Part shown: positions 20,346 to 28,707 of the stretch, piece after piece
How positions within the stretch are numbered: the stretch's first letter is position 1
Layout of the letters: each line of letters begins with the position of its first letter
Assembly: GCA_945883565.1 (NCBI GenBank)
Contig: CAMCXO010000018.1
Location: forward strand, 1 to 56,027
DNA: 56,027 nt
Direction: 5' to 3'
Origin: Chryseobacterium gleum
Lineage (GTDB): Bacteria; Bacteroidota; Bacteroidia; Flavobacteriales; Schleiferiaceae
The notes under the pieces: generated by a model
Database searches by the model: none
Told to the model about the DNA's origin: nothing
The model's input: the letters and a program-made list of their open reading frames with translations, nothing else
Translations under genes and position numbers: made by a program

Positions 20346-22040
20346 TTATCCTTCTTTGGTTAATTTTTTATAGCGGAATTTTTTAGGTTCAGATTCTCCC
20401 AAACGTTTGCGTTTGTTTTCTTCATAATCAGAGAAACCACCCTCAAAAAAGTATACTTGGGCATTGCCCTCAAATGCCAAAATGTGGGTGCAAACACGGT
20501 CGAGAAACCAACGGTCGTGAGAAATAATGACGGCACACCCACCGAATTCTTCCAAAGCTTCTTCTAAAGCTCTAAGTGTATTTATATCGAGGTCATTAGT
20601 AGGCTCATCAAGCAGAAGAACATTTCCTCCTTCTTTCAAAGCCATAGCCAAATGAAGTCGGTTTCTTTCTCCACCCGAAAGAATTCCTACTTTTTTGCTT
20701 TGGTCGGCTCCGCTAAAATTAAAGCGTGACAAGTAGGCCCGAACATTTACTTGTTTCCCCCCAAGCTCAAAAAGCTCAGCCCCATCACCCATAATTTCAA
20801 AAATCGATTTTTCGGACTGCATTTTTTCGTGGCTTTGGTCAACATAAGCCACTTTTACGGTGTCGCCTGTTTTGAAATGACCGGCATCTGGCGTTTCTAA
20901 ACCCATTATCATTCTGAAAACGGTCGTTTTACCGGCCCCATTCGGACCAATTATGCCCACTATTCCGGCGGGTGGCAAACTAAAGTTGAGGTCTTCGTAC
21001 AGCAATTTATCGCCAAAGGCCTTTGCAACGCCCTTTGCGTCTATAACATCGCTACCAAGCCGAGGCCCTGGTGGTATGTAAATTTCAAGACGCTCTTCGC
21101 GGTCTTTTTGCTCCTGACTAACCAATTTGTCGTAATTGGCGAGACGGGCTTTCGATTTTGCTTGCCTTCCTTTTGGGTTTAAACGAACCCATTCCAATTC
21201 GCGTTCAAGTGTTTTTCGACGTTTTGAGGCCTGCTTTTCTTCTTGCTCCAAACGCTTGGTTTTTTGCTCCAACCAACTGCTGTAATTACCTTTCCATGGA
21301 ATGCCCTCACCTCTATCAAGTTCCAAAATCCATCCGGCAACATTATCCAAGAAATAACGGTCGTGGGTGACAGCTAGGACAGTTCCCGGATATTGTTGCA
21401 GATGATTTTCGAGCCAAAGTACCGATTCGGCATCCAAGTGGTTGGTAGGTTCGTCAAGCAATAGCACGTCAGGCTTTTGAATCAGCAATCGGCAAAGGGC
21501 AACTCGACGGCGTTCACCTCCAGAAAGTACTTTAATGGGAGTATCGCCATCTGGACAGTTCAATGCATCCATTGCCCGTTCTAAAACCGCATCAAGTTCC
21601 CAAGCGTTCAAGGCATCAATTCTATCTTGTAATTCAGATTGCCGTGCCATTAGCTTATCCATTTTGTCTGGGTTTTCATAAACCTCCGGCAAACCAAATT
21701 GGTCGTTTATACTGTTGTATTCGTTTAAAGTGGCAACAATTTCGGCTGCACCTTCGCGAACTATTTCTATAACGGTTTTCGTTTCGTCTAATAGGGGTTC
21801 TTGTTCCAAATAGCCAACGGTATAACCTGGCGACCAGACCAAGTCACCCAAAAAGCTCTTTTCGATACCGGCAATAATTTTCATTAATGTAGATTTACCG
21901 GAACCGTTTAGACCCAGTATGCCGATTTTAGCACCATAGAAAAAACTTAAATAGATGTCCTTAAGAATGGCTTTGTTGTTGTTAGGTAGAATTTTAGAAA
22001 CCCCACTCATGGAGAATATCACTTTCTTATCGTCGGCCAT
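20346..22040 (-). CDS. ettA: Energy-dependent translational throttle protein EttA (ABC-F ATPase)
   Basis: Soluble ABC-F protein that binds the ribosome E site and gates entry into elongation according to ATP level. Its 564 residues contain two ABC domains with Walker A GLNGSGKST and GPNGAGKTT, signatures LSGGERRRVALC and LSGGERNRLHLA and Walker B VLLLDEPTNHLD and VLLLDEPTNDLD. The inter-domain linker is rich in Lys, Arg and Glu. The N-terminus KVIFSMSGVSKI is close to EttA. Its start lies only 6 bp from the divergent gene at 22047. Confidence 0.94.
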   Translation of the reverse strand: MADDKKVIFSMSGVSKILPNNNKAILKDIYLSFFYGAKIGILGLNGSGKSTLMKIIAGIEKSFLGDLVWSPGYTVGYLEQEPLLDETKTVIEIVREGAAEIVATLNEYNSINDQFGLPEVYENPDKMDKLMARQSELQDRIDALNAWELDAVLERAMDALNCPDGDTPIKVLSGGERRRVALCRLLIQKPDVLLLDEPTNHLDAESVLWLENHLQQYPGTVLAVTHDRYFLDNVAGWILELDRGEGIPWKGNYSSWLEQKTKRLEQEEKQASKRRKTLERELEWVRLNPKGRQAKSKARLANYDKLVSQEQKDREERLEIYIPPGPRLGSDVIDAKGVAKAFGDKLLYEDLNFSLPPAGIVGIIGPNGAGKTTVFRMIMGLETPDAGHFKTGDTVKVAYVDQSHEKMQSEKSIFEIMGDGAELFELGGKQVNVRAYLSRFNFSGADQSKKVGILSGGERNRLHLAMALKEGGNVLLLDEPTNDLDINTLRALEEALEEFGGCAVIISHDRWFLDRVCTHILAFEGNAQVYFFEGGFSDYEENKRKRLGESEPKKFRYKKLTKEG

Positions 22041-22046
22041 AGCAGA

Positions 22047-22823
22047 ATGAAATTTTTTGAAGGCCGCAAATATCGCAATTATACCATCGTATTATGGGTG
22101 GCAATAATGTGTATTTTATTTCCCTATAAGCATTCATATGCTCAAGTGAAAGGCACTTTGAAAGGAAGGGTACTTGATGTTAAAACCAATTTACCAATTG
22201 CAGGCTTGCATGTGGTAAGTAAAAAAAGTGAACGGGGTACCATTAGTCAAGAACAAGGCTTTTTCAGCATTCAAACAGAAGTAGGAGATACCTTGGTTTT
22301 TTCGCATTTAAGTTATCGGTTTCTTATAATGCCTGTGCGTGAAGAAGCGTTTACAACCGAGCTTCTTGTTGAAATGCAAGAACGGAATTATTTGTTAGAT
22401 GAAGTTGGGGTATATGCCTACAAACTAACTACTAATAGGCCTAAAGAAATGCTTCCGGGTAAACCAAGAGTTCCATCCGATGAAGAAATCGAAATCAAAC
22501 CCATGCAGATGCCATTGGCCAGTAGTCCTGTGGATTTGCTTTATTATTATTTTGGTAAAAGGCCCAAGCAGTTGAGAGAGTTGGAAACTCTAATGCAAAA
22601 AGATGAATTTAGGCGAAAACTTCAAGGCAATAATCGGAAACTTTTGAGCGATTTAACGGGTTTAACACCTATCGAAATTGAGCAATTGGCTTTTTATTGC
22701 AGGTACAGCCCTCTTACCATTCAACATGCAACTGACTATCAACTTCTCCAAAGTATTTTATATTGTTACGATACTTTTAAGCGCGCACAAGAGGTAGAGA
22801 ATATTCTAAATGAATGGGATTGA
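22047..22823 (+). CDS. Exported protein with carboxypeptidase-like regulatory (CNA-B-like) domain
   Basis: A 258-residue protein. A signal or anchor helix (NYTIVLWVAIMCILFPYKHSYA) precedes a beta-sandwich domain VKGTLKGRVLDVKTNLPIAG ... FFSIQTEVGDTLVFSHLSY, the plug-like domain found at the start of many Bacteroidota outer-membrane receptors. No TonB-dependent barrel follows; residues about 130-258 are helical and charged, with no family I recognise. Such stand-alone proteins are common in Flavobacteria and of unknown role. With 6 bp to the divergent ettA, promoters of both genes must lie inside the opposite coding regions. Confidence 0.78.
   Translation: MKFFEGRKYRNYTIVLWVAIMCILFPYKHSYAQVKGTLKGRVLDVKTNLPIAGLHVVSKKSERGTISQEQGFFSIQTEVGDTLVFSHLSYRFLIMPVREEAFTTELLVEMQERNYLLDEVGVYAYKLTTNRPKEMLPGKPRVPSDEEIEIKPMQMPLASSPVDLLYYYFGKRPKQLRELETLMQKDEFRRKLQGNNRKLLSDLTGLTPIEIEQLAFYCRYSPLTIQHATDYQLLQSILYCYDTFKRAQEVENILNEWD
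22067..22074 (-). promoter_or_regulatory. Possible -7 box of ettA inside the divergent gene
   Basis: GATATTTG on the minus strand matches seven of the eight positions of TAnnTTTG and lies 26 bp upstream of the ettA ATG, within the first codons of the 22047 gene. Confidence 0.3.
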
Positions 22824-22926
22824 GGGCCAAAAACGAAAGTGCTTGGTAACTAAATGCCGAATTCCGTATAGAGGCAATTTGGAGTAAACAATGCCAATTT
22901 AACTTAGGGTGCTAGAAAAGATACTT

Positions 22927-23481
22927 GTGAAAAAAAACAATTTTATAGTTATTACTGGTGGCCCGGGCACAGGGAAAAGTAGTCTCATCAGAATGCTTGA
23001 AGGCAAAGGTCAAGTTGTAGTTCATGAGCAATCGCGCATTTTTATTCAGGAGGCTTTAGCAAGCCAAAGCGGAATAACGCCTTGGCAAGATCTCAAGGCT
23101 TTTTCTGATTTGGTTTTTAATGCACGTAAGGCGGATTTCCTGTCTCAAAATTCGAGTCAATATGTATATTTTGACAGAGCTCTGCCTGATGCTTTGGCTT
23201 ATATGTTACTTGATGGATTAACCATTCCAAAAACGTATTGGGCAGATTGCAAAAACTACCGCTATCATTCTAATGTCTTTATCAGTCCACCTTGGGAAAA
23301 GATTTATATACAAGATCGAGAAAGGCAAGAAGATTTCCAAAAAGCAGTTGAAATTGATAAAGCACTGCGCAAAACATATGCACTATTAGGGTACACCGTG
23401 GTTGATTTGCCTTTGGTGAGTATCGAAAACCGTTTGGAATATATTTTTCATCACCTGCAATGGGCCCAAAAGAAGTTTTAA
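22927..23481 (+). CDS. AAA_28-like P-loop ATPase/kinase
   Basis: A 184-residue P-loop protein with Walker A ITGGPGTGKSSLIRML at the very start and YVYFDRALPDALAYMLLDG, which resembles the PF13521 (AAA_28, NadR kinase-like) family. No catalytic domain beyond the nucleotide-binding fold is seen. The frame begins with GTG at 22909, but the GTG at 22927 (MKKNNFIVITGGPG) places the P-loop at the usual distance from the start. Its last 22 bases overlap recQ, suggesting translational coupling. Substrate unknown. Confidence 0.78.
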   Translation: MKKNNFIVITGGPGTGKSSLIRMLEGKGQVVVHEQSRIFIQEALASQSGITPWQDLKAFSDLVFNARKADFLSQNSSQYVYFDRALPDALAYMLLDGLTIPKTYWADCKNYRYHSNVFISPPWEKIYIQDRERQEDFQKAVEIDKALRKTYALLGYTVVDLPLVSIENRLEYIFHHLQWAQKKF

Positions 23482-25370
23482 AAAAATATTGGGGTTATAG
23501 CGATTTCAGGCCAGGGCAACTCGAAATTGTAAATTCAATCTTAGAAGGCCGCGACACCTTAGCCCTTTTACCAACGGGAGGAGGTAAGAGCATATGCTAT
23601 CAAGTACCGGCATTGGTTAAAGAGGAATTATGTGTGGTGGTTTCTCCTTTAATTGCCTTAATGGCCGATCAAGTTCAAAATTTGCAAAAGCGGAACATAC
23701 AAGCTATTGACCTCAGCGGACAATTGAAGTTAAATGAGTTGGAGCGTTTATTAGACAATTGCCGTTATGGAAATACCCAATTTTTGTATTTGTCGCCCGA
23801 GCGTTTGCAAAGTCCATTTGTTTATGAACGACTCGAACAGCTTGAAATCGGGTTGTTGGCTATAGATGAAGCCCATTGTATTTCTCAATGGGGTTATGAT
23901 TTTAGGCCGTCATACCTCAAAATTGCCGATTTTAGGAAAAGGATACCAAATATCCCGGTTTTAGCTTTAACCGCAACGGCTACGCCAAAAGTGGTTGATG
24001 ATATTCAATCAAAGCTCGTTTTTTCTCAAAAGAATGTCATCAAACAGAGCTTTCATCGATCCAATCTAACGTACGCTGTATTATATACCCAAACATCTGA
24101 ACAGCATATTTTGCAATTACTCGAGAAGCACGAAGGTTCTGCTATCGTTTATGCATCTACCCGAAAAGGTACTGTTATGACAGCCGACATGCTCCAAAAA
24201 AACGGGATATCGGCCGAAGCCTATCATGCCGGAATGGGCCGTGACGAACGCATGGCTAAGCAACATCTTTGGGTGAGTAATCGCATTAGGGTTATGGTGG
24301 CTACAAGTGCTTTTGGAATGGGTATAGATAAACCTGATGTTCGGTTGGTTATTCATAAAGAAGCCCCAGATAGTTTAGAAGCCTATTTTCAAGAAGCCGG
24401 AAGGGCTGGTCGCGATGGAAAGGAGGCCTGGAGTTATATTCTTGAACAAAAAGGCAGAACCCAAACACGCTGCCAGAATCTTTTGGAGCTTTTTCCAGAT
24501 GTGCCTGAAATTAATAGGGTTTATGAATCCCTTTGTGTTTTATTGAGAATACCTATTGATGGCGGAGACAATATTGAATACGGGCTGGATTGGGTTAAGC
24601 TTGTGGATTATTGCGGACTTGAGCCTCAAAAAACGCTTAAGAGTCTTGAGTTTTTAAGACACAGCGGTTATTTAGAATTTGAAGCCGATAGTTTCAAACC
24701 GTCATCTTTGATTTTCTTACATCAACCATTCGAAGTTCGAAATTATCTTTCAAAGAACCAAGAACTTTTGCAGTTGGCAAATGCTATTTCTAGGGCATAT
24801 GGTGGCGTGTACGAGTTTGAAACAGCAATTAAAGAAAATCAAATTGGAAAATTGTTATCTTGGACACAGAATCAGGTAAAAGCCGGTTTAGAATTTTTAA
24901 AAAATTTGGGGGTAATTGATTATAAGCCGGCAAAGAGCGAAATGAGGGTGTTTTTTGTTTTGCCAAGGCAGCGAATCAAGCATTTAAGACTCGATTTAAA
25001 CTTTTATAAAGAAAGAAAAAATAGTCTTCACAGTCAATTAAATGCCATGGTGTATTTTATAGAAGACAATGGCTTGTGCAGAACTGTTAAAATGCTTAAT
25101 TACCTAGGAGAGAGCATTAAAGAAAGTTGCGGGAAATGCGATTTTTGTTTGGCACAAAATCCTTCCATTTCTTGGCAGAGTTTGAATAAAGATATTTACA
25201 CCTTTCTAAAACATAAGCCTAGAACCAGTGAACTGCTGTCCATGTTTCCCGAACACGAAAAAGAACGAATTATTACTATTCTCAGAGAAATGCGGGACAA
25301 CGAACTCATTGAGTGGCGCGAAGACGAGCGCTGGCAATTAAAAACAAATCAGAAAAATGAAGCCAACTAA
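23460..25370 (+). CDS. recQ: ATP-dependent DNA helicase RecQ
   Basis: 3'-5' superfamily 2 helicase for recombination and repair; 636 residues. Motifs seen: FRPGQLEIVNSILEGRD (motif 0), LLPTGGGKSICYQ (I), IDEAHCISQWGYDFRPSY (II), ALTATATPKV (III) and a QEAGRAGRDGKEAWSYIL motif VI. The RecQ zinc region is visible as SCGKCDFCL. It overlaps the ATPase gene upstream by 22 bp and fmt downstream by 14 bp. Bacteroidota often carry several RecQ paralogues; this may be one of them. Confidence 0.95.
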   Translation: MGPKEVLKKYWGYSDFRPGQLEIVNSILEGRDTLALLPTGGGKSICYQVPALVKEELCVVVSPLIALMADQVQNLQKRNIQAIDLSGQLKLNELERLLDNCRYGNTQFLYLSPERLQSPFVYERLEQLEIGLLAIDEAHCISQWGYDFRPSYLKIADFRKRIPNIPVLALTATATPKVVDDIQSKLVFSQKNVIKQSFHRSNLTYAVLYTQTSEQHILQLLEKHEGSAIVYASTRKGTVMTADMLQKNGISAEAYHAGMGRDERMAKQHLWVSNRIRVMVATSAFGMGIDKPDVRLVIHKEAPDSLEAYFQEAGRAGRDGKEAWSYILEQKGRTQTRCQNLLELFPDVPEINRVYESLCVLLRIPIDGGDNIEYGLDWVKLVDYCGLEPQKTLKSLEFLRHSGYLEFEADSFKPSSLIFLHQPFEVRNYLSKNQELLQLANAISRAYGGVYEFETAIKENQIGKLLSWTQNQVKAGLEFLKNLGVIDYKPAKSEMRVFFVLPRQRIKHLRLDLNFYKERKNSLHSQLNAMVYFIEDNGLCRTVKMLNYLGESIKESCGKCDFCLAQNPSISWQSLNKDIYTFLKHKPRTSELLSMFPEHEKERIITILREMRDNELIEWREDERWQLKTNQKNEAN

Positions 25371-26316
25371 AGCCAGAATTGTATTTTTAGGAACTCCGGA
25401 GTTTGCTGTAAAGGTTCTTTTGGCGGTTATAAATAGTGGTCATGAAGTAATAGCAGTGGTAACGACACCAGATAAGCCTACTGGCCGTGGACAAAAACAA
25501 ATGCCGTCGGCGGTTAAGGTGACTGCCATCGATTTTAATATTCCGGTATTGCAGCCGGAAAAGCTCAAAGACCCTGGGTTTATTAGAGTTCTAGATTCAT
25601 TAGGAGCCGATATTTTTGTGGTGGTTGCATTTAGAATGTTACCAATTGAGGTTTGGAGTTTGCCGAAAAAGGGTTGCTTCAATGTCCATGCCTCATTATT
25701 GCCCAATTACAGGGGGGCAGCGCCAATTCAATGGGCAATATGGAATGGTGAAACCATTACAGGAAACACTACATTTTTATTAAATAATGAAATTGATGCC
25801 GGCGCGATTCTATTGCAAGATGGATGTGCAATAGAGCAAGGTGACAATTTCGGGAGTTTGTACGAAAAGCTGAGCATTAATGGGGCCGAGTTAGCGGTAA
25901 GAACCATTGATGGTTTGATGGATGACAGTTTATATCCAGTCTTGCAGAATGTTAATAATAACACAAAATCTGCACCGAAAATATTTCCCGAAATGACTTA
26001 TTTGAATCCTCACAAAAAAGCAATAGAGATTCATAATCAAATAAGGGCCTTATCGCCAAAGCCTGGAGCGAAACTGAGTATTATTTCGCCCACTGGAGAG
26101 GAATTAGAATTAAAAATTTTTAAATCCAAGCTTGCTTATGACATAACGGGAGATCCTGGAAGTCTTATTTTAGATAAATCTCGTTTGTATTTAGCGGCTG
26201 AAGACCACTCCATTGAATTAATACAATTGCAATTGCCAGCTAAAAAAGCGATGGATTCAAAAGCCTTGATCAATGGCTATCCGCGTATAACAGCATTCCA
26301 ATATTTCAAAAAATAA
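25357..26316 (+). CDS. fmt: Methionyl-tRNA formyltransferase
   Basis: Formylates initiator Met-tRNA using 10-formyl-tetrahydrofolate. Normal length (319). IVFLGTPEFAVKVL at the N-terminus, the formyl-transfer core FNVHASLLPNYRGAAPIQWA with the catalytic Asn-His pair, and NNEIDAGAILLQ with its conserved Asp are present. The C-terminal tRNA-binding beta-barrel follows. It overlaps recQ by 14 bp and converges on the flippase gene, with 6 bp between stops. Confidence 0.97.
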   Translation: MKPTKARIVFLGTPEFAVKVLLAVINSGHEVIAVVTTPDKPTGRGQKQMPSAVKVTAIDFNIPVLQPEKLKDPGFIRVLDSLGADIFVVVAFRMLPIEVWSLPKKGCFNVHASLLPNYRGAAPIQWAIWNGETITGNTTFLLNNEIDAGAILLQDGCAIEQGDNFGSLYEKLSINGAELAVRTIDGLMDDSLYPVLQNVNNNTKSAPKIFPEMTYLNPHKKAIEIHNQIRALSPKPGAKLSIISPTGEELELKIFKSKLAYDITGDPGSLILDKSRLYLAAEDHSIELIQLQLPAKKAMDSKALINGYPRITAFQYFKK

Positions 26317-26322
26317 TCAAGT

Positions 26323-27795
26323 TCAATGAATTTTTAAAATACGATTCACAATAGCATTAGATTCTGATGATATTTTACTGAAATATACGGCTGTTACAAA
26401 TACCATGGTTGCCACAAGTGATTTAAGAATTATGGCAATCCATGGAGAAATATTTATTTCAATATGAAACATTAAATAAGTCAAGAGAAGGATAACAACT
26501 GCTGAAATTATTAGTGACCAGGTAAAAGGATGTATTTTGTATTTATTATAAACGTATATGAGTTTCCAAATATGGCTAATTAAAATGACCAAACCTGTAG
26601 CATAGGCAGCGCCAAGCATGCCATAGGAGGGTAAAAGCCAAAAGTTCAATAAAACAGTTGCAGCCATCATGGCCACCGTCACAGTAAAATTTAGTCGATA
26701 ATAAGCACCCATATGAATAATGTTTCCATTTATTCCGGAGGCTGAGCTTATAAACCGAACCAATGATATCACCAAAGTAATGGCCACACCATCAGCAAAC
26801 TTAGCGGGAACAATATGGTAAATTTCGTTTAAATTTCCGCTTACATTCATGAAAATAAGCCCGGATGTAAGCATTAACATGAGGGCTGATTTGTAATTGA
26901 AATCCTTAAGTCCGTTTAGATCGTTTTCGCTTAAATACTTGGCCACTACGGGCTTCACAATGCTGTTTGAGGCTTTAAATGGTGTGTTAATGACGCTTCC
27001 AATAAAGAAGGCAATGGTATAATAACCAACGCTTTCCATATTGACGTATTTACCAATCATTATTTGGTCTATTTTGCTAATGAGCAAATCGCCGCCAAAG
27101 GTTAGAAAAGTAAAAAAACCATAATCTAACATTGACTTTAAAGGGATATTTCTTATGGAAAAGCCCCATTCCAAATATCCACCTTTATAAAGTGAATTGA
27201 GAATTACAACAAACTGAGTTAAAAAGCTAAAAGTAAAAAGCCAAACAAAACCATCAATATTTATCCAACCCATCCAATAAACAGCTAAAATCATTCCGGT
27301 TAGAATTCGTCGTTCAACTTCTTTTAAAAATAAAGGCAGAACTGTTTTAAAATGGGCTTGAGATAATCCGGAGAATATTTCAAAGTATATATTAAATACC
27401 ACCAAAGGGAATAAGTAAGGCAAATAGCGATACAACAATCTGGCATCTTGTGTGTTTTCGGTAAACATAAATGCCAACTTTTGGCGAAAAATAAACCCCA
27501 CAATCCCCATAATGAATATTAGAACAATGGGCAAAATGAGAGCAAAAAAAGTAACATTTTTACGTTCATTGGTCTTGACTTCTTGAAAATAACGCACTAT
27601 TATTTGAGGGGCTCCAATGGAACAAAAGGTAGAAATTATAAGGGTGTAACCCAATAGAATTTGTATAAGACCGAAATATTCCGGGTTTTGTGCGAATGCT
27701 TTTGGAAATAAAAATAAAGTGTTAATAGCACCAATGGCCAGTCCCAAATAACTGTATAAAGAATTTTGAAGACTTTGTTTTATAACAATTCCCAT
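26323..27795 (-). CDS. Polysaccharide/oligosaccharide flippase (Wzx-like, MOP superfamily)
   Basis: Integral membrane protein of 490 residues with about 12-14 hydrophobic segments, beginning MGIVIKQSLQNSLYSYLGLAIGAINTLFLFPKAF. The early conserved stretch SLQNSLYSYLGLAIGAINTL and paired helices typify lipid-linked sugar flippases of the MATE/MOP fold. It starts one base after the sulfotransferase stop and so belongs to a two-gene unit; together they suggest export of a sulfated glycan precursor, which is an inference from linkage only. No glycosyltransferase cluster is in the window. Confidence 0.82.
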   Translation of the reverse strand: MGIVIKQSLQNSLYSYLGLAIGAINTLFLFPKAFAQNPEYFGLIQILLGYTLIISTFCSIGAPQIIVRYFQEVKTNERKNVTFFALILPIVLIFIMGIVGFIFRQKLAFMFTENTQDARLLYRYLPYLFPLVVFNIYFEIFSGLSQAHFKTVLPLFLKEVERRILTGMILAVYWMGWINIDGFVWLFTFSFLTQFVVILNSLYKGGYLEWGFSIRNIPLKSMLDYGFFTFLTFGGDLLISKIDQIMIGKYVNMESVGYYTIAFFIGSVINTPFKASNSIVKPVVAKYLSENDLNGLKDFNYKSALMLMLTSGLIFMNVSGNLNEIYHIVPAKFADGVAITLVISLVRFISSASGINGNIIHMGAYYRLNFTVTVAMMAATVLLNFWLLPSYGMLGAAYATGLVILISHIWKLIYVYNKYKIHPFTWSLIISAVVILLLTYLMFHIEINISPWIAIILKSLVATMVFVTAVYFSKISSESNAIVNRILKIH

Positions 27796-27796
27796 A

Positions 27797-28648
27797 TTAT
27801 TTCCATAGTTCTAGAGGCAGATGAGGAAATAGGCTTTTTAATACTTTTTGATCTGGTTTGTATAGTGTTTTTAGTTTTTGTTCAAACTGATGTTCTTCTA
27901 AAGTCACCTCTGGTGTATGTGAAGCATTAATAAGTTTGTACAAAGGTAAAAGCGTTTTTACCAGCGGTTTTGGAATCCATCCCATTGCCGATACTGCCCA
28001 CTTATGAAGTCTTCCAAAGCGAGTGGCAAAGGTTTCGTTATGTTTTTGAAATTCAAAGTGATCATAAAAACTTGGGTCAATTTGAAGAAAGTTGCACAAA
28101 TCTCTCATGATTTTATGAGGATTTCTCATTAAGTCTTCAAATAGATAGATTTTTAGCCGTTCTTGTCCTAACGTTCTTAGCCAAAGTTCTAAATAACGGC
28201 TGTAAAAGCCTTCGTTGTAGTGCAAACCTGAAGGAAAGCTCCCATCTTGGGAACAAAAATCTTTAAAGCTATAATTTATATTATGAAGTTTGTATCGATT
28301 AAACCTATACTTTGACAAAAGTCTAGAAGCAGGTTCACGCAAAACGAAGACCATTTTAGGTGTGGTTGGAAGATTTGGAATTTGTTCCAAAGCAGTTTTT
28401 TGATAGATGTAGGTTGCTGTAGCTTCAAAAACCACTTTATTCGGTTTGCATGATTCAAAAAGCTCTGCGTATGACTCTAAACCATGTTTGTGAAAATTTA
28501 ATTTGGCATTAAATCGATTTATTTCGTCGTGAAAAAAAAACGGTTCTTTAATTCTTGAGCTTTCAACTTCGGGGTGTGCATCTAGCCAAAAGTACATGGA
28601 ACTTGTACCTGATTTTGGAGCGCCCCCAAGAATAGTATTTGGATACAT
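27797..28648 (-). CDS. Sulfotransferase domain protein
   Basis: PAPS-dependent sulfotransferase of 283 residues. The 5'-phosphosulfate loop is seen as GAPKSGTSSMYFWLDAHPEV at the N-terminus, and the 3'-phosphate loop as FVLREPASRLLSKYRF. EPFFFHDE and YLELWLRTLGQERLKIYLFEDL are typical of heparan/glycan-type sulfotransferases in bacteria. The acceptor is unknown; a glycan is likely because it is paired with a flippase. A -7 box ends only 4 bp before the ATG, so the transcript could be leaderless. Confidence 0.85.
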   Translation of the reverse strand: MYPNTILGGAPKSGTSSMYFWLDAHPEVESSRIKEPFFFHDEINRFNAKLNFHKHGLESYAELFESCKPNKVVFEATATYIYQKTALEQIPNLPTTPKMVFVLREPASRLLSKYRFNRYKLHNINYSFKDFCSQDGSFPSGLHYNEGFYSRYLELWLRTLGQERLKIYLFEDLMRNPHKIMRDLCNFLQIDPSFYDHFEFQKHNETFATRFGRLHKWAVSAMGWIPKPLVKTLLPLYKLINASHTPEVTLEEHQFEQKLKTLYKPDQKVLKSLFPHLPLELWK

Positions 28649-28652
28649 GCGT

Positions 28653-28660
28653 CAAAAATA
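28653..28660 (-). promoter_or_regulatory. -7 box of the sulfotransferase-flippase operon
   Basis: TATTTTTG on the minus strand matches TAnnTTTG; only four bases separate it from the ATG at 28648, as expected for a leaderless message. Confidence 0.4.
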
Positions 28661-28707
28661 ACTAAACAGATTACTTGTAATTTGGCCAAAAATTAGCCAA
28701 CGGCATT

